A model generated the notes under the pieces. The model was given only the letters and a program-made list of their open reading frames with translations, searched no databases and was not told the DNA's origin. Shown in pieces: positions 1 through 11,565 of a DNA stretch of 64,000 bases. Source of the stretch: Panopea generosa. Its lineage: Eukaryota > Mollusca > Bivalvia > Adapedonta > Hiatellidae. A program made the translations under genes and the position numbers. The DNA lies in the NCBI GenBank assembly GCA_029582155.1, contig CM055900.1, positions 44,327,624 to 44,391,623 on the forward strand. The letters are read 5' to 3'. Position 1 is the first letter of the stretch. Each line of letters starts with the position of its first letter.

Positions 1-2318
1 TGAATATTCTCGTCACTCCAGTATCTAAGGAGTGAAAATCGGATGAAATTTTCGAAACAGTGAAACATCTGTGTAGATTGTTGTTTTCGTTTTCATTCCT
101 AAGCATTGCAACGCATTTTTATTGTTTTATAACAGTTCTATTTAAGTATGTTAATATTTTTAATTTCAATGTCATGCAATATAAATGACGTTTGAACGAT
201 TTGCAGAATGACATGTTTGCAAAGGTGTGATATTTCTAAGTTTTGTGATATTGTCTGATTTTGAAAATAATATTAAACTCGATGTTTTTAAGTGCTAAGT
301 TGACATTTTGTTGTTGATTATGTTGTTGTTGTTGTTGTTGACCTTAATTTTATCTCTGAAAGTAATAAAGTCTAAGACAAACTACGTGAAGTTGTCATTT
401 TAATTTTACTACCCATATTGATTTTTTAGCCCATTTCATATATCCATAAAAGATATATATTACATGTACCACGAGATAAAACAATACTATATAACGGCTA
501 TACAAGCTATATATGCCGTCATCAATTATAAATACACCAATCGTGAACCACAAATGATTTCAAAAAATTTGGTGTCAAACTCCTCAACAAAGAAGTGTAT
601 GTAAACACATCACTTACCAAACTGTAATAAACAAACATCTAATGTCGTATATAACCATCAGGTAATTCTATCACAAAGTGTTACAAATGCCCTTTTTTGC
701 AAGCTCTTTATTATCAAAAGTAATTTTTCCAAGAAGCACAGAAACAAACACACAAGTCATATTAAAGCCACCAGTCTCCTTAAACGGTTAACTCTTGATC
801 CGGGCAAGGCCAAATTCTAAAAGATATATGATGTTTTTTAATAAGTAATACAGCTATTTTGTAATTGAATATGTGTACTAATTCCAAATGGGGAACTATG
901 TAACCGAAGGAGACACAGTCACCAAAGCAGCACTAATGTATACTGTACGGAGCAGCTAACCCGCCGCCTAATTATTTATATACTTGATATTTTATGTACT
1001 TTCCCAAAAAGTATTAAAACAATTTCCTTGAAGTTTGGGCTTGAATAAAAAAGAACATTTAGGTTATGACATTTTTCTTTTAATGGCATATACAACTTTC
1101 AATAATGCTACTCAACATTTAAACAAAATATTGGAAATTGTTAGTTGTGCCGTTTAGTATACTTTCTATGGTTTAAATATACATACGTACAGATTTAGCA
1201 GCATCAATGATCGCCGCTTTGGAACGAACACTATCAAAATATTAAATCTGGTTCATGAGCGCGCAAAACAACACCGTCAGATGAAAGGATGAGGAAATAT
1301 CAAAGTTACTGTAGATTTTTGTCTTACAGTATTTATATATAAATATTATGAAACAAAGAAACGCTGATGTAAAAAATATAAAAAATAGACATGTGATACT
1401 CTATCCGTTCAGTGACTCTGTTCTTTGATAGTTTATCGCTGAGAGTAATGGGATAATATCACGTAACGAATAATTGTGTCGTGTCCTACATAGAAACGAA
1501 CTTATAACATGTGAATTTATAAATAATTATATTATTTTTCTCATTTTATTTTTCACAATTTCGTTATTGCCCCTATTACACTCCCTGAAGGTGTTTATTA
1601 TACCAAAAAATAAGATTTATCATTTTCAATTCGATCAATAAACCGTAATATAAAATTGACTGCATGGGAACACTAGTTTAAATTGCAGTGAGTTCCCAGA
1701 TTTAATCATGTTATTATTGTTCTATTGAGAACGTGTCAAATTACATGCCCGGAGTGTGATTTATATATTGAGTTCTTATGCATATATTTGAAAGGTATGA
1801 TTTATATATGCAGGGATTCTGATTTATTGTTATAGTCTTGTGCTACATTTGATTACATTAAATGTATTTTTGAATTTATATATAAAAGATTGAAAATTGA
1901 AATTTGAAATTTGTGTTAGCAAAATGAAAAACACTATATATTGGGTTATCTGCGGCACAGTGGTCTTTCACGTTTTAAAATAGGTCTTTATTTATCAATA
2001 ATGCTGGAAGAAAACTTATAGATTCTGCAGTCGTTCGTTACGTTACTTAATTTAAATAAAAAAATATCGACTTGAAAGCACAAACAAGTTTTCGGTCATT
2101 TTCACTTTTGCTGAACCACATTCCAAAGAGTTTGCTATTTGTTAGTTGAACATTTTCAAGACGGCAATCATGATCTCTTCTTTAGACTGAGTGACAATAC
2201 GAATGATATTTACTTGTTGATCTATATCACTCGCGCCACTCTTATCTCCTATGAGTACTCCAGACTGATGAAGGAGGTATAAGTAATAATATAGTCCCAT
2301 TTTTGTCTTAATTTACAG
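1..2318. other. AT-rich spacer, no gene seen
   Basis: No open frame with recognisable protein features is visible on either strand. The only simple repeat is a short run of TTG triplets near 311-342. Poly-A and poly-T tracts are frequent, as expected for non-coding sequence of this composition. Confidence 0.6.
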
Positions 2319-2407
2319 GAGTGCAGTGATTCTTACAATGTGTTCAATGGTCAATATTTTAGAAATCATTACTGAAAATCTGATGATGATACCATATTTC
2401 TGGGAAA
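2319..2407 (+). other. Exon-like segment with an in-frame stop (weak)
   Basis: A pyrimidine-rich tract ending in TTTACAG precedes position 2319, and GGGAAA followed by GTATGT closes the segment at 2407, so both ends resemble splice sites. The frame starting at 2319 reads ECSDSYNVFNGQYFRNHY, then TGA at 2373-2375, then KSDDDTIFLGK. This looks protein-like rather than random, and it could be a decayed exon in which one Trp codon became a stop. I do not recognise the family and see no partner exon nearby. A chance match between splice-like motifs is quite possible. Confidence 0.15.
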
Positions 2408-3338
2408 GTATGTGTCCGTTTAGACTCGATGGATCGGGTCTGGTCGTTGGTAAAATATCGACAAAGTACCATTCACTTAGTGCATCTGCTTGTATTTTGA
2501 TTTTGCTACGTGGGTGGATAGCGAGGCTAGATCAATGCATAAACATTATTTTCATTGACCGGTCTCATACATTTGGTTTTAATATTATTAAGAAAAAATA
2601 TGAAAATAACTTACATGGTTTCGGACGAACAATTAAGTGAATGATTTTCTGCACTTAAACAAAGCGGGCGTTTCTTTTTTGTTCAGTGTATGTTTGCCGT
2701 TGTGTTGGGGTGTTCTTAGAAAGTTGGGCCTGTTATTGGAAAGATCTTATTTCAAAGTAAAAACTGACCAGTCTGTTCACAATCCGTTTCACGATGACTC
2801 AATAAAACTATACATGACATTGAATATTGCATTTGACGTTTATCGTTGCTTTATATTAAACTTGTTGAAATGATTAAAGCAAATATAAAATTATATACGA
2901 TATAAAGCTTCAGGGGCTTTGTTTCCATTATTGTCTTGCGTTATAGCAAACTTAATGATCTGAAATAAGATGTGTTTCAAATGAAGCATCAATCGCCAAT
3001 GGCTGTTTTGTTGATGTATTTGTAGTCTGCTGCAATTTCGTATATTTGCTTTTTATCAAACTTCTGTTAGTTTGGTTGGCCATCGTTAATTTCAGTTTCT
3101 TTTTTTTAGTTAATGAAATAAAAATAACAAAATCAAAAGAGCAGCATCCAATAGTTTTCTCTTCCTGAGATATTTTTGATAAGAAATGAGTTTTCAAAAC
3201 AATTTTGTTGATCAAGGCGTGTTAAATATCACGACTGTGCACTCAGCGGCCAAAATTGAGTTCCAAACGTAGCATCAGAGTTTCTTTCGTTCTGAAACTA
3301 GTTGCGCATTAAAAACTGCATTACAAATTTAAGCTATC
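2408..3338. other. AT-rich spacer
   Basis: Short open frames occur on both strands but carry no recognisable motif, and their composition follows the surrounding AT-rich DNA. Nothing supportable is seen. Confidence 0.5.
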
Positions 3339-3660
3339 TCACCAGATTGTTGTTAAAATCTTGTTATGTAGTCTGTTTGCTTTTTTCACTGCTGAAATTT
3401 GACGAGGAATACTGTTATATAACGATCTTATATAATTTTCATCCAGTGAACCCCAAATTTCGTAATCAACTCTTGTTAGAGACTCCTTAGATTTGATCTC
3501 GTTTTATCTTTTCTCAATTATTATTTTTATTTTTCTCCATATATTTTCTATTACATTTAGATCTCGACTTTGTGGAGGCCAGTTTAATGTTTTTTCTGTT
3601 AAAATTCCGCTTTTGATAACTCAGTTATGGCCAATGAGTGAACATCATTGCAAATTTGTT
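3339..3660 (-). pseudogene. Tc1/mariner transposase, C-terminal remnant
   Basis: Transposases of this family cut and paste DNA using a DDE/D catalytic triad. The minus strand reads LNWPPQSRDLNVIENIW, a clear match to the family signature around the third catalytic acidic residue (W-P-x-Q-S-x-D-L-N-x-I-E-N-x-W). It continues in the same frame as WGSLDENYIRSLYNSIP and KKANRLHNK and ends at a TGA near 3339-3341, where the family normally ends. An in-frame TAA interrupts it near 3504-3506. Upstream, NDVHSLAITEL (the second-Asp region) is in another frame, so there is at least one frameshift. The N-terminal half and inverted ends were not found. This is a dead fragment, roughly the last third of a transposase. 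A plus-strand open frame over it is only its antisense shadow. Confidence 0.85.
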
Positions 3661-4207
3661 TAAGAAAATGTGTTATTTATTATGCATGATCCATGGTTAA
3701 AATGGAATCTTGGGACACGTGTAGGCACCGTATACATATTTCTATTTAAAAGGCTTAGAAATTTTAAAAACAGTCCAAGTTATTTTCCAGAAAATCAAAG
3801 CAGCATCTGCCACTCATTTTACTCCTTATGGTTATAAAAATTGACAACAATTAACATCATCTTAAAATGAGCCAAAGTTATGATGGTGAGGTAAATTATT
3901 CAGTTTGGAATGATTGTGACGGCATGGCATTCGAGATTGAGTAGCGTAAGCGCTTAAACGGCAAACTGATTCCTGGATGTGGTCGTGATCCGGCGGAAAT
4001 GATGATATACCTGGCAGACCACAGACGTTAGTAACCTTAATAACGGTAAACTCTGTAGAATCAATTATTGAGATTTAAGGTCATCATCGAAACTATATCA
4101 CTTTTAGGGGTTGACTTATGGGTCAATGCGAACAATTTTGACTGACACGTTACACATTTGGTGCATATGTCAGATGAATCATTCAATTGTTGATGAAAGA
4201 TCAAAAT
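3661..4207. other. Spacer between the transposase remnant and the satellite
   Basis: More degraded Tc1-like sequence may extend to about 3830, but the frame cannot be followed. From about 3880 to 4207 the base composition becomes more balanced, and the text does not yet match the 99-bp monomer. Confidence 0.4.
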
Positions 4208-7200
4208 GACTGAACGGAGCGCAGACTCACCTTTGTCTACACTGTTTAATATTTCATAAATCAGCATGATGCTGTAGCCTAGTCAGCCGGCACCATTTCA
4301 TCACCAGACTGCACAGGGCACAAACAGACCTATGACTACACTGTCTTATATATTTAATAAGTCGCTATTATGTTGGACTATGATCAGCCTGTACGCTTTC
4401 ACCATCAAACTGTACGGGATGCGTGTTGATCTATATCTATACTGTTCAATATTTAATAAGTCGCTATGATGTGGTACTCTGATCAGCATGTACGCTTTGG
4501 CCATCAAACTGTACGGGGTGCGTGTTGATCTATATCTATACTGTTCAATATTTAATAAGTCGGTATGATGTTGTACTCTATTCAACAGACACAATTTCGT
4601 CACTAGACTGCACAGGGCACAAACTGACCTATGACTACAATGTCTTATATATTTAATAAGTCGCTATGACGTTGTATTCTGATCAGCATGTACGCTTTCG
4701 CCATCAAACTGTACGGGGTGCGTGTTGATCTATATTTACACTGTTTAATATTGAATAATTCGGTATGATGTTGTATTCTGGTCAGCCTGTACGCTTCCAC
4801 CACCAAACTGTACGTGTTAATCCATATCTACATTGTTCAATATTTAATAAGTCGGTATGATTTTGTACTCTAGTCAGCCGGCAGCATTTCATCACCAGAC
4901 TGCACGGGGCACAAACAGACCTATGACTACACTGTCTTATATATTTAATAAGTCGCTATTATGTTGGACTATGATCAGCCTGTACGCTTTCACCATCAAA
5001 CTGTACGGGATGCGTGTTGATCTATATCTATACTGTTCAATATTTAATAAGTCGCTATGATGTGGTACTCTGATCAGCATGTACGCTTTGGCCATCAAAC
5101 TGTACGGGGTGCGTGTTGATCTATATCTATACTGTTCAATATTTAATAAGTCGGTATGATGTTGTACTCTATTCAACAGACACAATTTCGTCACTAGACT
5201 GCACAGGGCACAAACTGACCTATGACTACAATGTCTTATATATTTAATAAGTCGCTATGACGTTGTATTCTGATCAGCCTGTACGCTTTCGCCATCAAAC
5301 TGTACGGGGTGCGTGTTGATCTATATTTACACTGTTTAATATTGAATAATTCGGTATGATGTTGTATTCTGGTCAGCCTGTACGCTTCCACCACCAAACT
5401 GTACGTGTTAATCCATATCTACATTGTTCAATATTTAATAAGTCGGTATGATTTTGTACTCTAGTCAGCCGGCAGCATTTCATCACCAGACTGCACGGGG
5501 CGCGGACTGACCTATATCTACACTGTTTAATATTTAATAAGTCGGTACGATGTTGTATTCTGGTCAACCTGTACGCTTTTGTCATCAAACTGTACGGGTA
5601 GCGTGTTGATCTATATCTACACTGTTCAATATTTAATTAGTCGGTATGATGTTTTACTCTTGTCAGCATGTTCGCTTTCGCCACCAAACTGTACGGGGTG
5701 TGGGTTGATGTATATCTATACTGTTCAATATTTAATAAGTCGGTATGATGTTGTAGCCTAGTCAGCCGGCACCATTTCATCACCAGAATGTACGGAGCAC
5801 GGACTGACCCATACCTACACTGTTTAATATTTAATCAGCTTGAATGATGTACTCATATCAGCCTGTACGCTTTCCAAACCAAACTGTACGGGGTGCGTGT
5901 TGATATATATCTACACTGTTTAATATTCAAAAAGTCAGTATGATGTTGTAGCCTAGCCAGACGGCACCATTTCATCACAAGACTGCACGTTGCGCGAATT
6001 AACTTTTATCTGCACTGTTTAATGTTTAATAAGTCAGTATGATGTAGTATTCTAGTCATCCGACACCATTTCATCACCAGGCTGGACGGGGCGCTGACTG
6101 ACCTATATCTACACAGTTTAATATTTAGTAAGTCGGTAAAATGTTGTTCCTTAGACAGCCGGCACCATTTCCTCACCAGACTGCACGGAGCGCGGACTGA
6201 CCTATATCTACACTATTTAATATTTAATCAGTCGATATGATATTGTATTTTAGTAAGCGGACACCATTTCATTGCAAGACTGCACGGGGTTCTGACTGAG
6301 ATTTATCTACACTGTTAATATTTAATAAGTTCGTATGATGTTGTACTCAAGTCAGCCGGCACCATTTCATCACAAGACTGCACGAGGCGCGGACTGACAT
6401 ATACCTTCACTGTTTAATTTTGAATAAATCGGTATGGTATTGTACTCTAGTCAGACGGGACCATTTCATCACCAGGCTGGACGGGGTGAAGACTGACCTA
6501 TATCTACACTGTTTGATATTAAATACGTCGGTTTTATAGTGTACTTTAGTAAGCTGGCACCATTTCATCGACAGATTCCACGTGGTGCGGACTGACCTTC
6601 ATCTACATTGTTTAATATTGAATAAGTTGGTATGATATTGTACTCTAGTCAGCCGGTACCTTTTTATCACCAGACTGCACTGACCTTTATCTAATCTGAT
6701 TTATATTTAATAAATCTGTATGATAATGTACTCTTGTCAGCCGGCACCATTTCATCACCAGACTGCACGGGGCGCGAACTGACCTTTATCTACACTGTTT
6801 AATATTCAATAAGTCGGTATGATATTGTTCTCTAGTAAGTGGGCACTATTTCATTGTCAGACTGCACGGGGCGCGGACTGACCTATATCTACACTGTTTC
6901 ATATTTAATAAGTCCGTATGATGTTGTACTCTAGTCAGGCGGAACCATTTCATTGCCCGACTGCATGGGACACGGACTGACCTATATCTACACTGTTTAA
7001 CATTTAATATCTACACTGAATAGTATTAAATAAATAGGTATGATATTGTACTCTAGTCAGCCGGACCCTTTTCATCACCAGACTGCACGGGGCGCGGACT
7101 GACCTTTTTCTACACTGTTTAATATTATTAAATCAGTAGATATTGTACTTTAGTAAGCTGGCACCATTTCATCGCCACATGCACTGGGCAAGGACTGACC

Positions 7201-10092
7201 TTTATCTCCACTGTTTAATATTTAATAAGTCGGTTTGATGTAGTACTTTAGTAAGCTGGCACCATTTCATCGCCAGATTGCACAGAGCGAGGACTGACCT
7301 TTATCTCCACTGTTTAATATCTTATTTGTCGGTATGATGTTGTACTCTAGTCAGCCGGCAACATTTTATTGCTAGACTGAACGGGGCGTGGAATGACCTA
7401 TATCTACTTTGTTTAAAATTAAATAAGTCGGTATGATACTGTTCTTAAGTAAGCTGGCACCGTTTCATTGCCAGACTGAACGGGGCGCCGACTGACCTCT
7501 ATCTACACTGTTTAATATTGACTAAGTCGGTATAATGTTGTACATTAGTAAGCTGGCACCATTTCATTGCTAGACTGCACGGGGCGTGGACTGGCCTATA
7601 TCAACACTGTTTAATATTTAAAAAGTATGATGTTGCACTTTAGTAAGCTGGCACCATTTCGTTGCCACACTGCACGGGGCACGGACTGAGCTATATTTAC
7701 ACTGTTTAATTTTTGATAAGTCGGTATGATCATGTACTTTAGTAAGCTGGCACCATTTCATTGCCAGACTGCACGGGGCGCGGACTGACCGTTATATACA
7801 CTGTTTAATATAAAATAATTAGGTATGATGTTGTACTCTAGTCAGCCGACATCATTTCATCACCAGACTGCATGGGGCACGGACTAACCTATATCTATAC
7901 TGTTTTATATTAAATAAGTCGGTATGACGTTGTAGCCTAGTTAGTCTGCACCATTTCATTACCAGACTGCACGTTGCATGGACTGACTTATATCTAAATT
8001 GTTTAATATTAAGTCAGTCCGTATGATGTTGTACTTTAGTAAGCTAGCACCATTTCCACGCAAGATTGCATGGGGCTCGAACTGACCTATATCTACACTG
8101 TTTAATATTTAATAAGTCGGTATGATTTGTTCTTTAGTAAACTGGCACCATTTCATTGCCAGACTGCACGGGGCGAAGACTGACCTTTATCTACACTGTT
8201 TAATATTTAATAAGTTGGTATGATGTTGTAATTTAGTAAGCTGGCATCATTTCATTGCTAGACTGCACGGGGCGTGGACTGACCTATATCTACACTGTTT
8301 AATATTCCATAAGTCGGTATGATAATGTACTGAAGTCAGTTGGCACCATTTCATTGCCAGACTGCACGGGGCAAGGACTGAGCTATATCTACACTGTTTA
8401 ATATTTGATAAGTCGGTATGGTGTTGTACTCTAGTCAGGCGGTACCATTTCATCATCAGATTTCACGGGGCATGGACTAAGCTTAATCTACACTGTTTAA
8501 TATTGAATAAGTCGGTATGATATTGTATTTTAGTAAGTTGGCATCATTTCATTGCCAGACTGCACGGGGCGCGGACTGGACTTTATCTACACTGTTTAAT
8601 ATAAAATAAGTAAGTATGATGTTGTACTCTAGTCAGCCGGCACCATTTCATTGTCAGACTGCACGGTGCGCGGACTGACCATTATCTTCACTGTTTAATA
8701 TAAAATAAGTAGGTATGATGTTGTACTCTAGTTAGCCGACATCATTTCATCACCAGACTGCATGGGGCACGGACTAACCTATATCTATTACTGTTTTATA
8801 TCAAATAAGTCAGTATGACGTTGTAGCCTAGTCAATCTGCACCATTTCATTGCCAGACTGCACGGCGCAGACTGACCTATATCTAAACTGTTTAATATTT
8901 AATAAGTCAGTGTGATATTGTACTTTAGTAAGCTGGCACCATTTCATTGCCATACTGCACGGGGCATGGACTGACCTATATCTACATTGCTTTATATCTA
9001 ATTAGTCGGTTTGATGTTGGACTCTAGTCAGCATGTTGATCTATATCTATACTGTTCACCATTTAGTATGTCGGTATGATGTTGTGCTCTAGTCAGCCAG
9101 CGACATTTCATCACAAGATTGAACGGGGCGCGGACTGACCTATATCTGCACTATTTAATATTTAATTTGTCGGTATGATGTTGTACTCAAGTCAGCTGGC
9201 ATAATTTCATCGCCAGACTACACGAGGCGCGGACTGATTTATATCTACACTGTTAATAATTAAATAAGTCGATATGATGTTGGACTCTTGTCAGCATGTA
9301 CGCTTTCTAAACCAAACTGTACGGGATGCGTGTTGATTTATATGTACACTGTTCAATATTGAAGAAGTCGATATGATTTTGTACTCTAGTCAGCATGTTC
9401 GCTTTCGCCACCAAACTGTACGGGGTGCATGTTGATCGATATCTATACTGGTCAATATATCTAATTAATTCGTTTGATGGTGTACTCTAGTCAGCCGGCA
9501 TCATTTTATCACTAGACTGCACGGGGCACTGCCTGTCCTATACCAACACTGTTCAATATTTAATAAATCGGTAAGATGTTGGACTCTAGTCAGCATGGTC
9601 GCTTTCGCCACCAAACTGTACGTGGTGCGGGTTGATGTATATCTACACTCTTCAATATTTAGTAAGTAGGTATGAAGTTGTACTTTAGGCAGCCGGCACA
9701 ATTTCATCACCAGATTGCATGTGGCGCGGACTGACCTATATCTTCACTGTTTAATATTAATAAGTCGGTTCGATGTTGAATTCTTGTCATCCTGTACGCT
9801 TTCGCCACCAAACTGTACGAGGTGCGATTTGAGGTATATCTTCACGGTTCAATATTGAATAAGTAGGTATTATGTTAGACTTTAATCAGCCGGCATACGT
9901 TCACCATCAGATAGCATATGGTTGCAGACTGATGTAGGTCTACACTGGTCAATATCTAATAAGTTGATATAACGTTGTACCCTCGTCAGCCTGCACATAT
10001 TCACCACCAGACTACATTGTGTTACAGGCTCATCTGCTTCTACACTCTTCAATATTTATTCTGTCGGTATAATGTTTGACTTTTTATCAGCC
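4208..10092. repeat. Satellite array of about 99-bp monomers
   Basis: Roughly 59-60 head-to-tail monomers of about 99 bp fill this 5.9-kb block. A shared half contains CTGTTTAATATTTAATAAGT and continues with CGGTATGATGTTGTACTCTA. The other half exists in two versions. One has CACCATTTCATCACCAGACT and GCACGGGGCGCGGACTGACC. The other has GTACGCTTTCGCCACCAAAC and TGTACGGGGTGCGTGTTGAT. Single-base changes and small indels are frequent, so most of the array is old. The first monomer is recognisable from about 4208, and the last decays by about 10092. Because 99 is a multiple of 3, the minus strand carries frames of up to 85 codons with a 33-residue period. These are broken by indels and are not considered genes. 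Confidence 0.95.
4281..5501. repeat. 591-bp tandem duplication inside the satellite
   Basis: The block starting at 4281 recurs at 4872, an offset of 591 bp or six monomers, and the match runs on to 5501. Only a few substitutions separate the copies, for example CACC versus CAGC near 4291/4882 and a change near 4689/5280. The 85-codon minus-strand frames at 4346-4603 and 4937-5194 translate identically. Ordinary neighbouring monomers differ far more, so this six-monomer unit was duplicated recently, presumably by unequal exchange. An assembly duplication is the alternative. Confidence 0.9.
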
Positions 10093-10730
10093 TGATAATT
10101 TTGATATGAATGGTATAATACATTATATCCATAATGTATGTACATTGATTTCATTATATTTTTGTTATGATTATGATGTATTATGATGAGACAGAAATAA
10201 TGAAGAAATAAAATGTATGCCCAACCATGTTTAAAGTGTATCGCCTGTTATTAAACAGAATGATGTAGGCTATAACAAGATCATAACTGTCACCATGTTT
10301 GTGCTCAATTACATTACACGACCAGAGTTTTATCTTCATAGTCAGCCGTCTATAATTGAAGTTGTCACTTTAATGATATATTGGCTTTTCTTTAATGTGT
10401 AATTATCATTTGTTAACATTTTATTTGTATATCTGAACTTTGTTATGTGCAGAGACAGAATTGTATGTGTAAATTGTAGACCATGAATAGTGATAGTTTA
10501 TATGTTGTTTAAAATACAGATACAGTAATAGGTTAATATTTGGAAGCTTTAGGGTTTAAATAGTAGATAAACTCATACATATAGTATTACGTAAAAACAA
10601 ACGGTTGGTGTGTTTTACAGTTTTAAAAAAACATATTTGTGAGTTATTTACGCTCAGAAAAATAAACAACATTAAATATTGTTTTCTTAAATGAATGTCT
10701 TTCTAATAAATGTTTTTATTTTATGGCTAT
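10093..10730. other. AT-rich spacer
   Basis: Sequence between the 99-bp satellite and the CAGC array. No open frame, repeat or RNA gene is recognisable. Confidence 0.5.
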
Positions 10731-10916
10731 GTTAGCCAGTCAGCCAACCAGCAAGCGAGCCAGCCAGTTAGACAGCCAGCCAGCCAGCCAGACAGACAGC
10801 CAGTCAGCCAACCAGCAAGCGAGCCAGCCAGTACGCCCGCTCGCCCGCCAGTTAGACAGCCAGCCAGCCAGCCAGCAAGCGAGCCAGCCAGTACGCCCGC
10901 TCGCCCGCCAGTTCGA

Positions 10917-10959
<43 letters not shown>

Positions 10960-10966
10960 ACAGTTC
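10731..10966. repeat. CAGC-type array with a 60-bp higher-order unit
   Basis: The tract is built from CAGC/CCAG tetranucleotides. A longer unit with GCAAGCGAGCCAGCCAGTAC and a CGCCCGCTCGCCCGCC segment occurs twice, 60 bp apart (about 10814 and 10874). It is strikingly GC-rich against the AT-rich surroundings. It opens all three frames shown by Ser/Gln/Pro/Ala-rich translations on the plus strand and Trp/Leu/Ala/Gly-rich ones on the minus strand. These are typical artefacts of a tetranucleotide repeat and not credible proteins. Confidence 0.95.
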
Positions 10967-10999
10967 AAACCCGCAATTAAGTTTTATATATATAACGTA

Positions 11000-11375
11000 T
11001 CCGTGGAACAATATTTCTTTTATCTTCTTAGATAAATGAATGATTTGATTGGAATGCTATTGGAATTGCTATTAAGAACATGACAGTGAACTTGTGGCTT
11101 GTGGCATATCTTCGTCATTAAAGGTCCATAGAGCTGGTCTTTCCGATGGTTGGTGATGGCGATGAATTACCTTTCTATAACTATCCAGATGATTGATACA
11201 CTTAAATACGCACTTACTCTGAATTTGAATAACACGTATGGAACTAAAACTATATATTCGTATATATAGTTGGTGACATTTTCTAAATATATCGAACGAT
11301 GGTTACCGTATTAAATATATCTCGTAATGAAATGTATCCCTGTATTGCACGTTGGTTATAAAATAAACAACATAA
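11000..11375. other. AT-rich spacer
   Basis: No feature is recognisable between the CAGC array and the SINE. Confidence 0.5.
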
Positions 11376-11565
11376 GCAGAGCGGTAGCGCAGTGGATAAA
11401 ATGATGGCTGCTCACGCCAGAGGTTGCTGGTTCGATCCCCAACTCGACCAGACGCCTCTTAAAGCACTCAGTACTGGTTCTACACAAGAAACCAATTAGA
11501 GAGCAATTCAAATATGTGTTAAGCTTTTTCAGCAATCGATCTGAAATAGTTCAACAAACTCTGAA
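11376..11565 (+). mobile_element. tRNA-derived SINE
   Basis: An A-box-like TAGCGCAGTGG lies at 11385-11395 and a near-perfect B box, GGTTCGATCCC, at 11429-11439. This is the internal RNA polymerase III promoter layout, with spacing suitable for a tRNA head. Downstream, ACTGGTTCTACACAAGAAAC (about 11473-11492) and AAGCTTTTTCAGCAATCGA (about 11521) resemble the conserved central and tail segments of bivalve SINEs as I recall them. The tRNA-like part does not fold as a clean cloverleaf acceptor stem and is followed by non-tRNA sequence, so it is a SINE, not a tRNA gene. Such elements are moved by a partner LINE, and decayed LINEs are present in this window. The 3' end and target duplication are not certain. 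Confidence 0.75.

Noticed and set aside
3302-3490. 62-codon plus-strand frame
   Set aside because: It is antisense to the Tc1/mariner transposase C-terminus.
4346-9710. 33-residue repeat proteins on the minus strand of the satellite
   Set aside because: The frames are short, broken by indels between monomers, and exist because the unit is 99 bp. No gene context.
10710-11039. Ser/Gln/Pro/Ala-rich protein of 109 codons
   Set aside because: It is a CAGC tetranucleotide repeat open in several frames on both strands.
11376-11450. Functional tRNA gene
   Set aside because: The internal boxes are present but the acceptor stem is poor and SINE-like sequence follows.
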